DNA of 61,723 bases, taken from positions 1-61,723 of the forward strand of contig JAFXZM010000065.1 of assembly GCA_017541275.1 (NCBI GenBank), given 5' to 3'. Under the pieces are notes generated by a model. It was not told where the DNA came from. It did no database searches and saw only the letters and a list, made by a program, of their open reading frames with translations. Made by a program: the position numbers and the translations under genes. This document shows, piece by piece, positions 32,241 to 40,569 of the stretch; within the stretch, counting starts at the first letter, position 1, and each line of letters begins with the position of its first letter. The stretch comes from Oscillospiraceae bacterium (GTDB lineage: Bacteria; Bacillota; Clostridia; Oscillospirales; Ruminococcaceae).

Positions 32241-33857
32241 ATGGATTACGAAGAACAGGAGGTTCGCCTTTCCGGTGAAGCTCCGAAAAAACGCCCGCAG
32301 CGTCCCGCTGAGGGCCGCAGACCCGCCTCCGCACAGCAGCGCTCCGGCAGCAGCTCACAGCGATCTCAGCAGGCGCCGCACAGACGCCCCGCAGCCGACG
32401 GGCAGCAGAAGCGTCCGGCTGCACCTTCCGCCGCGGCTGCACGCCCCGCAGCAAAAAAACGTCCCGCACCTGCCGGAAGCGGCTCCCGCTTCGCAGATGA
32501 TTCTCCAAAGCGTCAGGCTCCGCGTACTGCGGCCGGCACGCGCTCTGCCTCCGGTCAGCGCAGACCTGCGCAGGGTGCGCATACCGCAGCCCGTTCGGCA
32601 GCGGCCGGCTCACATTCCCGCACCGCCGAAGCCCGTACAGCAGCCGCCGGTACCCGCAAGGTATCCAAATGGCGCATCGGCATGACGATCTATATTATCC
32701 TGTTTATCATCTTCCTTCTCCTCGCAATGCGCTGGATCTGGGTGCTTTGCAGCGAATTTGAGGATTCGCAGCCGAAATACACGATTGACGCTTATGTCAC
32801 CGAGCTGAACGGAAAGGATGCCGCCGCGAAGGAGGCCTATTTCCAGGATATGCTCAAGCAGAAGATCGACGTTCTGCCGCTGTCTCAGTACGAAACCAGC
32901 GATTCGATCTATAATACGCTTGATATCGAGGAATCCGCGGAGACGAAGTTCTCCTGGATCAAGTCCAAGCGCTACACCGAGGAAGCCCCGGTCTACTATA
33001 TCCGCAGCGGTGAAGCCGTTATTGCTGAGGTTGAGCTGGCTCAGAACGGCACAACAAAAAAGCATGACTTCAATCTCTGGACAATCGGCAAGATCAATTC
33101 CATGCTGGAGGTCGCCTCCGAACCGGAATATGACTTCACTGCGACATTCCCTGCCGGCGCTTCTATCAGCATCAACGGCATTGCAGTCGATGCTGCCTCG
33201 ATTCAGCCCGCCGCTGCTTCGATCAAGCTCGACGAGGCTTCCCTGAAATATTCCGCCCAGCCCGATGCACAGACCTGCACGATCAGCGGCCTCTATGCGG
33301 CGCCGGTCATCACGGTCACAGATGCAAACGGCACCCCGCTCTCTCCCACAGAGGAGCCCAAGGAGGGCGCCAAGCATCAGGAGCTTGTCTTTGAGCCCGC
33401 CGATCAGGCTGAGATTGATCCCGATATCGTTTCCCGCACTGAGGCGCTGACCGCTGCCTATATCAACTATATGATAAACGAAGGCTATGCGACAAAGGGC
33501 GATGCGGCTACATGGGAAAACCTCGGCGTACTTGACCGCTATATGATCAACGGCTCGACGCTCTATCAAAACATGCATCAGTCCGTGGGCGAGCTCAACT
33601 GGAACAACGCCTACACCTCCCGCAAGGATTCGCCGATCGAGATCTCGCATCTCAAGATGTACAGCGATACCTGCTGCACCGTCGAGGCGAAATATGCGTA
33701 TGAGCTGACCAAAACACGTGACGGCGTCACCAACGTCAACAACTATGCCGGCACGATCCGCTGGACACTCGTCAAGGCTGACGGTGTGTGGTATACGTGC
33801 GGGAACGTGCTCGTTCAGAGTTCAGAGGGCGGCACACACAGCAATGTCGGTGTCTGA
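32241..33857 (+). CDS. Membrane protein with Pro/Arg/Ala-rich cytoplasmic tail and unknown exterior
   Basis: 538 residues. The first 140 residues are basic and low in complexity (repeats of RPA, RRP, SQR), probably disordered. A membrane helix follows at about 148-170 (MTIYIILFIIFLLLAMRWIW). The exterior (about 175-538) contains a beta-rich part (EYDFTATFPAGASISINGI) and a C-terminal part (YMINEGYATKGDAATWENLG, ending WTLVKADGVWYTCGNVLVQS) that looks like an NTF2-like fold. I do not recognise a family. Its basic tail resembles that of the pseudokinase protein at 43331. Same operon as the NAGPA protein, suggesting a cell-envelope job. Confidence 0.75.
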   Translation: MDYEEQEVRLSGEAPKKRPQRPAEGRRPASAQQRSGSSSQRSQQAPHRRPAADGQQKRPAAPSAAAARPAAKKRPAPAGSGSRFADDSPKRQAPRTAAGTRSASGQRRPAQGAHTAARSAAAGSHSRTAEARTAAAGTRKVSKWRIGMTIYIILFIIFLLLAMRWIWVLCSEFEDSQPKYTIDAYVTELNGKDAAAKEAYFQDMLKQKIDVLPLSQYETSDSIYNTLDIEESAETKFSWIKSKRYTEEAPVYYIRSGEAVIAEVELAQNGTTKKHDFNLWTIGKINSMLEVASEPEYDFTATFPAGASISINGIAVDAASIQPAAASIKLDEASLKYSAQPDAQTCTISGLYAAPVITVTDANGTPLSPTEEPKEGAKHQELVFEPADQAEIDPDIVSRTEALTAAYINYMINEGYATKGDAATWENLGVLDRYMINGSTLYQNMHQSVGELNWNNAYTSRKDSPIEISHLKMYSDTCCTVEAKYAYELTKTRDGVTNVNNYAGTIRWTLVKADGVWYTCGNVLVQSSEGGTHSNVGV

Positions 33858-33876
33858 TCTGGCTGCAATTACACAA

Positions 33877-33909
33877 ACAAAAGGCTGAGCATTGCACTCA
33901 GCCTTTTGT
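33877..33909 (+). terminator. Terminator between the membrane protein and rlmA
   Basis: 13-base perfect stem ACAAAAGGCTGAG / CTCAGCCTTTTGT with tail ATTTTC. It ends only 18 bases before the rlmA start codon and no rlmA promoter is seen after it, so rlmA may depend on readthrough. Confidence 0.75.
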
Positions 33910-33927
33910 ATTTTCGGAGGGATTCAA

Positions 33928-34758
33928 ATGAAACCGATTCTGATCTGCCCGGTCTGCGGGGAGCCGCTTGCCCCCGATGCGCATTCCTATCGCTGCGCGC
34001 AGGGGCATTGCTTTGACCGCTCAAAATACGGCTATGTCAATCTGCTGCAAAGACAAAAGAAAAAGCTGCGCGGCGATGACGCCGAAATGATCCGTGCCAG
34101 ACGCGATTTTCTTGAGGACGGTGCCTACCGGCCGCTGCTCGATGCCGCCGCGGAGATTGTCTGCCGCATCCGGCCGGAGCAGATTGCCGATATCGGCTGC
34201 GGAGAGGGCTGGTATTCCTGCGGACTGCTGCACAGGCTTTCACCCGGTACTGCACTCGCCGGCATTGACATTTCACCGGACGCGCTCCGCTATGCGGCGA
34301 AACGTGCTGCCCGTGAATCGCTGAGCGGACAGACCGAATGGGCCGCTGCCTCCGTGAACCGGCTCCCGCTGGGCAGCGAAAGCTGTGATCTGCTGCTCAA
34401 TTTCTTTGCGCCGTGCGAGGCCGCCGAATTCGGCAGGACTCTGCGGAAAGGCGGTATGCTGCTCCGGGCGGTTCCGCTGGAGCGGCATCTCTGGGAGCTG
34501 AAGCAGGCGGTTTATGATGCGCCGTATGAAAACAGGCCGGTGCTCGATGCGCCTGATGGCTTTGTGCTGCGCGATGTGCAGCGGATCGAATACCGCTTTC
34601 CGGTCTCCGGAAAGGCATTGCATGATCTGTTCGCGATGACGCCCTATGTTCACAAGACCGCCCCTGCACATATCGCCAGACTGAATGCACTGACGGAGCT
34701 GACGGTCTCTGCCGCATTCGGACTGCTTGTCTGTGAACGCGCATCCGGAGCTGTCTGA
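33928..34758 (+). CDS. rlmA: RlmA-type 23S rRNA (guanine-N1)-methyltransferase
   Basis: 276 residues from ATG 33928 with CGGAGGG upstream; the in-frame ATG at 33892 lies in the terminator. The N-terminal zinc module is intact: ICPVCGEPL and YRCAQGHCFDRSKYGYVNLL. The SAM-binding fold follows with ADIGCGEGWY, and DLLLNFFAPCEAAEFGRTL. RlmA enzymes methylate G745 or G748 of 23S rRNA, the latter linked with tylosin resistance. Which base is modified here is not known from sequence. Confidence 0.88.
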   Translation: MKPILICPVCGEPLAPDAHSYRCAQGHCFDRSKYGYVNLLQRQKKKLRGDDAEMIRARRDFLEDGAYRPLLDAAAEIVCRIRPEQIADIGCGEGWYSCGLLHRLSPGTALAGIDISPDALRYAAKRAARESLSGQTEWAAASVNRLPLGSESCDLLLNFFAPCEAAEFGRTLRKGGMLLRAVPLERHLWELKQAVYDAPYENRPVLDAPDGFVLRDVQRIEYRFPVSGKALHDLFAMTPYVHKTAPAHIARLNALTELTVSAAFGLLVCERASGAV

Positions 34759-34788
34759 GATGCGTTTCTCAGTTTTCGGCATACAAAA

Positions 34789-34818
34789 AAACGCATCTCC
34801 CGTATGAGAGATGCGTTT
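34789..34818. terminator. Terminator of the tRNA cluster (and rlmA)
   Basis: 11-base stem AAACGCATCTC / GAGATGCGTTT. On the minus strand seven T follow, fitting the end of the tRNA transcript; it can also stop rlmA. Confidence 0.8.
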
Positions 34819-34824
34819 CTTTGA

Positions 34825-34895
34825 AGGCGCGAACCAGATTTGAACTGGTGATCACGGTGTTGCAGACCATTGCCTTACCACTTGGCTATCGCGCC
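34825..34895 (-). tRNA. tRNA-Cys (GCA)
   Basis: Acceptor GGCGCGA / TCGCGCC with discriminator T, anticodon loop CTGCAAC. Last tRNA in a four-gene transcript; CCA is not encoded. Confidence 0.93.
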
Positions 34896-34899
34896 AAAA

Positions 34900-34972
34900 A
34901 GCGGATTACGGGGCTCGAACCCGCTACCTCCACCTTGGCAAGGTGGCGCTCTACCAGATGAGCTAAATCCGC
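34900..34972 (-). tRNA. tRNA-Gly (GCC)
   Basis: Acceptor GCGGATT / AATCCGC, anticodon arm CCACC-TTGCCAA-GGTGG. Third in the cluster; CCA is not encoded. Confidence 0.93.
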
Positions 34973-34979
34973 AAATGTA

Positions 34980-35054
34980 CGACCTGGATGGGACTCGAAC
35001 CCACGACCTCCGCCGTGACAGGGCGGCGTTCTAAACCAACTGAACTACCAGGCC
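34980..35054 (-). tRNA. tRNA-Asp (GTC)
   Basis: Acceptor GGCCTGG / CCAGGTC with discriminator G, anticodon arm CCGCC-CTGTCAC-GGCGG. Second in the cluster. Confidence 0.93.
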
Positions 35055-35057
35055 ATA

Positions 35058-35130
35058 TGGGAACAACAGGGCTCGAACCTGTGACCCTCTGCTTGTAAGG
35101 CAGATGCTCTCCCAGCTGAGCTATGCTCCC
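35058..35130 (-). tRNA. tRNA-Val (TAC)
   Basis: Acceptor GGGAGCA / TGTTCCC region, anticodon arm CTGCC-TTACAAG-CAG. First in the cluster, discriminator A. Confidence 0.92.
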
Positions 35131-35159
35131 GACTTGCACTGTCATTGCAGTGCCTTATT

Positions 35160-35188
35160 ATTATACACGAAACCGGTGCAAATGTCAA
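35160..35188 (-). promoter_or_regulatory. Promoter of the tRNA cluster
   Basis: On the minus strand TTGACA, 17 bases, TATAAT; a short hairpin (GCACTGCAATGACAGTGC) follows before tRNA-Val. Confidence 0.88.
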
Positions 35189-35222
35189 GTGCTTTTTTTA
35201 TTTCACATAAAATAATTATGTT

Positions 35223-36116
35223 TTAACTATTCTTTGCTTCCTTGGCATCTGCCATAGCCGTGATTTCTGCGGGTGTGAACACATATTTATTCGTGCAGAA
35301 ATGACAGCAGACCTCGATTTCCGGCATTTCCGCGGCCATTTCACGCAGCGTCGGCACATCGAGCGAGGCAAGCATTTTTGCGGTGCGCTCTCTGGAGCAG
35401 TCGCAGGCATAGGCCGGCTCAGATTTATCGAGCAGCTCGGCGTTCAGCCCGGCCATGAGCTTCTGTGCGATTGCATCGGCGTCCATGCCGCGCTGCATCA
35501 GCTCCGTGACACTCGTGATGTCCTTCAGGTTTTCCTCAAGCTGCACGATATCGCTTTCCGGCGCGAACGGCAGAAGCTGTACCAGATATCCGCCGGCACA
35601 GTTTACGGTCAGATCGGGATTCACCAGAACGCCCAGACCGCAGGCCGTCGGAACCTGCTCGCTGTCTGCGAAATACTGCGTCACGTCCTCGGCGATCTCG
35701 CCGGAAACAAGCGCAGTCTGGCCGGAATACGGCTCCTTCATGCCGATATCCTTGATGACAAACAGTGTGCCGTCCGTGCCGACCGCTCCCGCTACATCCA
35801 GCTTTCCCTTTGCATTCAGCGGCAGCTCAACGACCGGGTGATCGACATAGGACTTCACATTTCCGAGGTCATCGGCAACCGCAAGCAGAATGCCGGCAGG
35901 ACCACCGCCGTCCAGCCGCACCGTCACGGTATCGCCGGGGTTTTTGAGCGTATAGCCGATCAGCGAAGCGGCCATGGAGAGCCTTCCGAGTGCGGCCGTG
36001 CAGACCGCAGAGGTTTTGTGGATGCGCTCCATTTCACGGCACATTTCCGTGCCGTCCAGCACCGAGCAGACGACAGCGCCGTCGCCGGAAAGATAGCGTT
36101 TGAGTATTCCCTTCAT
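35223..36116 (-). CDS. hslO: Hsp33 redox-regulated chaperone
   Basis: 297 residues. Hsp33 is a cytoplasmic holdase that turns on when its zinc cysteines oxidise. The N-terminal domain has the family pattern (LGRLSMAASLIGYTL, GGGPAGILLAVAD, GMKEPYSGQTALVSGEIAED). The C-terminal zinc site is complete: YACDCSRERTAKML and CCHFCTNKYVF (CxC...CxxC). Third gene of a three-gene minus-strand unit with a methyltransferase and a YerC protein, ending just before the tRNA promoter. Confidence 0.95.
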   Translation of the reverse strand: MKGILKRYLSGDGAVVCSVLDGTEMCREMERIHKTSAVCTAALGRLSMAASLIGYTLKNPGDTVTVRLDGGGPAGILLAVADDLGNVKSYVDHPVVELPLNAKGKLDVAGAVGTDGTLFVIKDIGMKEPYSGQTALVSGEIAEDVTQYFADSEQVPTACGLGVLVNPDLTVNCAGGYLVQLLPFAPESDIVQLEENLKDITSVTELMQRGMDADAIAQKLMAGLNAELLDKSEPAYACDCSRERTAKMLASLDVPTLREMAAEMPEIEVCCHFCTNKYVFTPAEITAMADAKEAKNS

Positions 36117-36150
36117 GATAATTCACCTTCTGATAAAAGTATGCGGAATT

Positions 36151-36939
36151 TCAGGTTCTCCGCTGGCCGCCCGCCGCTCGCGCAATATACAGCACACGCT
36201 GTGTTTCCGGCACGGGCGCGGCAAAGGTATCGCCGTCGAGCATCTCCAGCAGTGTGAAGCCGGTCTCCGCCAGCAGCCGTTCAATCTGCTCCTGCTGCCA
36301 GATTCGTTCCGTGAATTCCTCTGAGCTGCGCAGATATTTCCGCCCTTCCGTATGCTCGAAAAAGTCCAGCTCGATCGTCACCGGCCAGTCCGGCGCATGC
36401 GCATGCAGATGATTCTGCCAGACGCAGACCGCTTCCGGCAGCTCATAGACAAAGCACTGATCGGCAAGAATCTGCCTGTGCTTGTATTCCGTGTTCACAT
36501 CGAACAAAAACAGCGCACCGGCATCGGAAAAAAGATTGACCCGCGTGAAGGTACGCCGCAGGTCATCCTCAGATTGCAGATGATTCAGGCTGTCCAGCGC
36601 ACAGACTGTGACCGTGACCGTGCCGTAAAGGTCGATCGCGCGCATATCCTGCTTCAGATACTGCACAGGCAGACCGCTGTCATATTTTTTATCCAGCGCC
36701 TCATTCAGCATGTCCTCCGAGCTGTCAATGCCGATGACATCCCAGCCCAGACGCGCAAATTCCTCCGACAGCGAGCCTGTTCCGCACGCAAGATCGAGCA
36801 GAATATGCTCCGGCATATCCGGGCGCAGCCATTTTTCGATGCTTTTCTGCATCTGCGCGGCTCTTGCGGCATATTCGACATTGGCCGTCAGCGCGTCATA
36901 ATACTGCGCGAAGGCACCGTAGCCCTGCTGCTGCATCAT
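36151..36939 (-). CDS. Class I SAM-dependent methyltransferase
   Basis: 262 residues. Typical Rossmann methyltransferase signs: YGAFAQYYDALTANVEYAAR at the N-terminus, LLDLACGTGSLSEEFARLGW (motif I), VIGIDSSEDML (motif II), and TVTVCALDSLNHLQSEDDL. The start ATG 36939 overlaps the stop of the upstream YerC gene (ATGA), which indicates translational coupling. Substrate unknown; such small-molecule methyltransferases are common next to hslO in Clostridia, by recall. Confidence 0.85.
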   Translation of the reverse strand: MMQQQGYGAFAQYYDALTANVEYAARAAQMQKSIEKWLRPDMPEHILLDLACGTGSLSEEFARLGWDVIGIDSSEDMLNEALDKKYDSGLPVQYLKQDMRAIDLYGTVTVTVCALDSLNHLQSEDDLRRTFTRVNLFSDAGALFLFDVNTEYKHRQILADQCFVYELPEAVCVWQNHLHAHAPDWPVTIELDFFEHTEGRKYLRSSEEFTERIWQQEQIERLLAETGFTLLEMLDGDTFAAPVPETQRVLYIARAAGGQRRT

Positions 36940-37250
36940 TCTGACGCAGCCCCGTCCTTTTTCTGATTCAGCCGCTCGAAAACGATTGCATAGCCGCCGG
37001 AGCTGACCATACTCAGGGAGCGGTTGACGCGGCTGATCGTCGCGGTGCTGGTGCCGGTCTTTTCCACGATCTCCGCATAACGGTAATCCTCAGAGAGCAG
37101 CTTTGCGATCTGATAGCGCTGTGCAATCGCGACAAGCTCCTGCGGCGTGCAGAGATCCTGCATAAACATGGCGATCTCCTCGGGTGTCTGCAAAACAGCA
37201 AACGCCTCGTACAGATCCTTCAGATTTGCCTCATCCATTGGCTTGAACAT
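36936..37250 (-). CDS. YerC/YecD family TrpR-like DNA-binding protein
   Basis: 104 residues. A TrpR-like helix-turn-helix runs over LVAIAQRYQIAKLLSEDYRY and AEIVEKTGTSTATISRVNRS, the recognition helix. Length and the LCTPQEL segment fit the YerC family, which has no known ligand site like TrpR. First gene of the three-gene unit, so it may regulate this unit. Confidence 0.85.
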   Translation of the reverse strand: MFKPMDEANLKDLYEAFAVLQTPEEIAMFMQDLCTPQELVAIAQRYQIAKLLSEDYRYAEIVEKTGTSTATISRVNRSLSMVSSGGYAIVFERLNQKKDGAASE

Positions 37251-37302
37251 GATTGTTGCCTCCTTTATAATGCTGCCGGGCAGCGTGATGTCCAGTACCT
37301 CT

Positions 37303-37331
37303 ATTTTAACACATTAGTCCGTAAAAGTAAA
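37303..37331 (-). promoter_or_regulatory. Promoter of the yerC-methyltransferase-hslO unit
   Basis: On the minus strand TTTACT, 17 bases, TAAAAT. Confidence 0.55.
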
Positions 37332-37440
37332 GCCTTTTCCGAAATTTCATGATTTGTTCATGCGCCGCGCCCGGATTCTGAAACCTGTATTGTTGATTGT
37401 TGCCATTTATTTGCACTGTGTTCACATTTTTGCGATGTCC

Positions 37441-37515
37441 TGCGCTCGGCCCGCAGTAAGCCTTCCGAGCAGACCGCCCCGCACAGATGATGTCTGCCGG
37501 GGCGGGTTTTGTTTG
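37441..37515 (+). ncRNA. Candidate structured RNA ending in a terminator, in a gene-free gap
   Basis: The gap 37332-37628 has no plausible gene. It holds a GCTCGG/CCGAGC hairpin (37443-37470) and then ACCGCCCCG pairing with CGGGGCGG (37474-37505) followed by GTTTTGTTT. GCAGAC (37469-37474) can pair with GTCTGC (37492-37497), which conflicts with the terminator stem and would form an alternative fold. It may be a small RNA or a leader for the peptidase operon; no promoter is evident upstream. Confidence 0.35.
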
Positions 37516-37574
37516 CCCGGAGGTATCCTGCACGGCCTGTCCGGTGGATTTCAGAAGGACTGCGTCCCCATTTT

Positions 37575-37598
37575 GCGCCCGGCAGAGGCGCTTTTTTT
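37575..37598 (+). terminator. Intrinsic terminator upstream of the peptidase operon
   Basis: GCGCC / GGCGC stem followed by seven T, located 30 bases before the operon promoter. No gene ends just upstream, which supports transcription of the gap. Confidence 0.6.
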
Positions 37599-37628
37599 GT
37601 AGCATATTGACAAAACAATGGATGCACC

Positions 37629-37657
37629 TTGCATTTTCAGGCGCAGTCTGATATAAT
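37629..37657 (+). promoter_or_regulatory. Promoter of the M42 peptidase operon
   Basis: TTGCAT, 17 bases, TATAAT. Confidence 0.65.
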
Positions 37658-37699
37658 AATTCTGTATGAAATTCAGAAAACGGAAAGGGGTAACGCCGA

Positions 37700-38725
37700 A
37701 TGCCGCAGCTATTTGAACTGATTGCAGAACTGAGCAGCCTGTACGGTCTTTCGGGACGGGAGCAGAGCGCCGGAGAAGCGGCCGTACAGCATCTTTTGCC
37801 GTTTGCGCCGGATGCTGTTTTTGAAAGCGGCTCGGTCACGGCACATATCGGGCAGAACCCGGAAAAAATGACACTGATGCTTTGTGCCCATCTCGATCAG
37901 GTCGGCTTTCTCGTCACGGATATCACTGCGGATGGCTTTCTCCGCATCGGCGCGGTCGGCGGCATCGACCGGCGTCTGCTGCTCGGTCAGCCCGTGACGG
38001 TCTGCGGTAAAATGCAGCTTCCCGGCGTGATTTCGATTCTCCCGCCGCATCTTCTGAAGGGTGAGCAGGCGGTGCCGGAGGATGCGCAGCTCTGTGTCGA
38101 TCTGGGCTTTGCAGACGCAGAGGCAGTGCGGAAATATGTATCGGAGGGCGATGCGGTGTACTACGGTACGGCATGCAGAGCGCTCCGGAACGGTTATCTC
38201 ACCGGTCCTGCGCTGGATGACCGCTGCGGGGTTGCGGCGGTGATTCTGGCGGCAGAGCAGCTCGCTAAGGCAGATGACCTGCCCTGCAATGTGACCGTTT
38301 ATCTTTCGGGACAGGAGGAGCGCGGCGGCCGCGGTGCAAAGCTCGGTGCGCTGAACGAATGCCCCGATTATGCGATTGCGGTCGATGTGACCTTCGGCAT
38401 GGCACAGGGCGAAAGCCCGAAGGAATGCATGGAGCTCGGCAAGGGCCCGGCAATCGGCATTTCTCCGGTGCTGTCCTATGAGATGTCGCAGGCCCTGATT
38501 GAAACCGCGAAAAACAAGATGATCCCGTATCAGCTCGAAATTATGCCCGGCGCGACCGGCACCGATGCGGATGCGCTGGCGCTGGCTCCGTTCGGCTGCG
38601 AGGCGGCTACAGTCTCAATCCCGCTGCGCTATATGCATACGCCCGTCGAGGTGATTGCAGCGGACGATGTGCTGAAAACCGCGGAGCTTCTGACAGAATA
38701 TGCAAAGGAGTGTGGCAGGGAATGA
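37700..38725 (+). CDS. M42 family metallo-aminopeptidase (first paralogue)
   Basis: 341 residues. Family M42 peptidases use two metals to remove N-terminal residues from peptides in the cytoplasm. Visible metal and catalytic motifs: LCAHLDQVGF (His-x-Asp), GPALDDRCGVA (Asp bridge), SGQEERGGRGA (Glu-Glu), AIAVDVTFG, and the final RYMHTPVE His. AAAGGGG lies upstream of the start. First gene of an operon; its stop overlaps the start of a second M42 gene. Confidence 0.92.
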   Translation: MPQLFELIAELSSLYGLSGREQSAGEAAVQHLLPFAPDAVFESGSVTAHIGQNPEKMTLMLCAHLDQVGFLVTDITADGFLRIGAVGGIDRRLLLGQPVTVCGKMQLPGVISILPPHLLKGEQAVPEDAQLCVDLGFADAEAVRKYVSEGDAVYYGTACRALRNGYLTGPALDDRCGVAAVILAAEQLAKADDLPCNVTVYLSGQEERGGRGAKLGALNECPDYAIAVDVTFGMAQGESPKECMELGKGPAIGISPVLSYEMSQALIETAKNKMIPYQLEIMPGATGTDADALALAPFGCEAATVSIPLRYMHTPVEVIAADDVLKTAELLTEYAKECGRE

Positions 38726-39762
38726 ATCTGAATGAGCTGAAGACACTCTGCGGGCTCTGCGGCACTTCCGGCCGTGAGCATGAAGTGCGGGCGTATATTC
38801 TGGATGAGCTGCAAAAGCTGAACCTGCCGGCCGATGCAGTCAGCGTTGACGGGCTCGGCAATATTCTGGTGCATAAAACGGGCGCAAAGCCCGCAAAAAA
38901 GTGCGTAATGTTCTCTGCGCATATGGATGAGGTCGCGCTCATGGTGACCTATCTCAACAGCGACGGCTCTCTGTGCTTTGATGCAGTCGGCGGCGTGAAT
39001 GCCGGCGCGGTGATCGGGCGGCAGGTGCAGGTCGGCGAAAACCGGATTCCCGGTGTGATCGGCTGCAAGCCGGTTCATCTGCTGAGTGCCGATGCGCGGA
39101 AAAAGCCTGCCGATATGCAAAGCCTGTTCTGCGATATCGGCACCCGCTCAAAGGAGGAAACCGCAAAGCTGGTGCAGCCGGGCGATATTATCTATTTTCT
39201 TGAAAATGCGCAGGAATTCGGCGACGGTTCGCTGATGTCAAAGGCGATCGACGACCGCTTTGGCTGTGCAGTCCTGCTCGATCTGATCCGCAGCGACCTG
39301 CCCTATGATACAGACTTCGCATTCGTTGTGCAGGAGGAGGTCGGACTGCGGGGCGCAGGCGTCGCGGCAGCACACCTTATGCCGGAGATTGCAGTCGTGT
39401 TTGAGGCGACAACCGCCGCAGATCTTCCCGGCTCCGAGGGCGCAGACCGTGTCTGTGCGCTGGGCGGCGGTGCGGTAATCTCATTTATCGACGGCCGCAC
39501 GGTCTACGATAAAGCGCTGTACGATCTCGCCGTGCAGCTCTGCGAATCGCAGGGCATCGCATGGCAGACGAAAACAAAAATCGCAGGCGGCAATGATGCC
39601 GGCGCGATTCAGAATGCCGGCACCGGCGTCAGAGTGCTCGCGGTGAGTGTCCCGTGCAGATATCTGCACGCACCGGCCTCCGTCATCCGCATATCGGATG
39701 CAGAGCAGTGCGAAAAGCTCGCAGCAGCACTGATTCCGGCACTACAGGAGCAGAACGTATGA
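38722..39762 (+). CDS. M42 family metallo-aminopeptidase (second paralogue)
   Basis: 346 residues from ATG 38722, which overlaps the stop of the first M42 gene (ATGA), so the two are translationally coupled. Motifs: FSAHMDEVALM, KAIDDRFGCA, FVVQEEVGLRGA, VVFEATTAAD, CRYLHAPASVI. The two paralogues differ in the loops around the active site and could form a hetero-oligomeric shell or simply split substrates; this is inference. Followed at once by a GNAT-like gene, again with an ATGA overlap. Confidence 0.92.
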   Translation: MNLNELKTLCGLCGTSGREHEVRAYILDELQKLNLPADAVSVDGLGNILVHKTGAKPAKKCVMFSAHMDEVALMVTYLNSDGSLCFDAVGGVNAGAVIGRQVQVGENRIPGVIGCKPVHLLSADARKKPADMQSLFCDIGTRSKEETAKLVQPGDIIYFLENAQEFGDGSLMSKAIDDRFGCAVLLDLIRSDLPYDTDFAFVVQEEVGLRGAGVAAAHLMPEIAVVFEATTAADLPGSEGADRVCALGGGAVISFIDGRTVYDKALYDLAVQLCESQGIAWQTKTKIAGGNDAGAIQNAGTGVRVLAVSVPCRYLHAPASVIRISDAEQCEKLAAALIPALQEQNV

Positions 39763-40556
39763 TTACGGAAATGCAGCGCTCGCGGGAGGCGGACAGAGCC
39801 GCACTGAGCGTCTGTCACTACGGTCGGAAGATGCTCTGCAATCTGGTCGCATACGGCACAAAATACAGCTTCTGCCGGTTTTTCCGGCTGCGGTCACACG
39901 GCAAAACGGCATTCCTGATGCTCCAAAACAGCACGCTGCTGGTCAGCTCGCAGGAGGATTTCACCGGGGATGCACAGGCGGCGGTCGAGCTGTCGATCTT
40001 CGTGGACATGCATCAGCCGTTCCGCGTCGAGGGCTGCCAGTCTTTGCTCAATATGCTGCATATCACGGGCTATCAGACGCTCCGGCGCTATGTGTTTCAG
40101 CTCATGCCGGGGAGTGTTTCGCCGGTGTTCGATCCGGCACAGGTCAACAGTGCGCCGCGGCTCGATGACGTCTACAGCATTCTGACAGAGGGCTTCCCGA
40201 ACCTGATCGCCTATGAGCTCTGGCTGACGGATACCTCACATATGGTGCGGCGCGGGCTGCGTCAGTGCTATACCTATTTCAATGTGACAGCGGCGACTGC
40301 CGTGTACGATTACGGCGCGCATGTGCTGATCGGGCAGGTCGCAACGAAAACCGAGGCGCGCGGGCGCGGCTATGCGCGGGATTTTCTGCACTGGATCGCA
40401 AACGATCTCGATGCGCGCGGAAAAACCGGAATTTTATATGCACTGGATATCCGAAAGAGCTTCTATGAGGAGATCGGATTCAAGCTGCTGCAAACAGAAT
40501 TTGTATGGGAGCGCCTGAGCGGTGCCGAACCCGACGGCGGCAAGGGCATACTCTGA
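39759..40556 (+). CDS. GNAT-like acetyltransferase protein
   Basis: 265 residues from ATG 39759 with AGGAG upstream and overlapping the previous stop. The N-terminal 140 residues have no clear family (CHYGRKMLCNLVAYGTKYSF). The C-terminal half carries a GNAT acetyl-CoA fold: VLIGQVATKTEARGRGYARD has the Q/R-x-x-G-x-G/A pyrophosphate loop, then LYALDIRKSFYEEIGFKLLQ. Substrate unknown. Coupling to peptidase genes suggests amino acid or peptide acetylation. Confidence 0.8.
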   Translation: MITEMQRSREADRAALSVCHYGRKMLCNLVAYGTKYSFCRFFRLRSHGKTAFLMLQNSTLLVSSQEDFTGDAQAAVELSIFVDMHQPFRVEGCQSLLNMLHITGYQTLRRYVFQLMPGSVSPVFDPAQVNSAPRLDDVYSILTEGFPNLIAYELWLTDTSHMVRRGLRQCYTYFNVTAATAVYDYGAHVLIGQVATKTEARGRGYARDFLHWIANDLDARGKTGILYALDIRKSFYEEIGFKLLQTEFVWERLSGAEPDGGKGIL

Positions 40557-40569
40557 GAAAGGAACCGGA

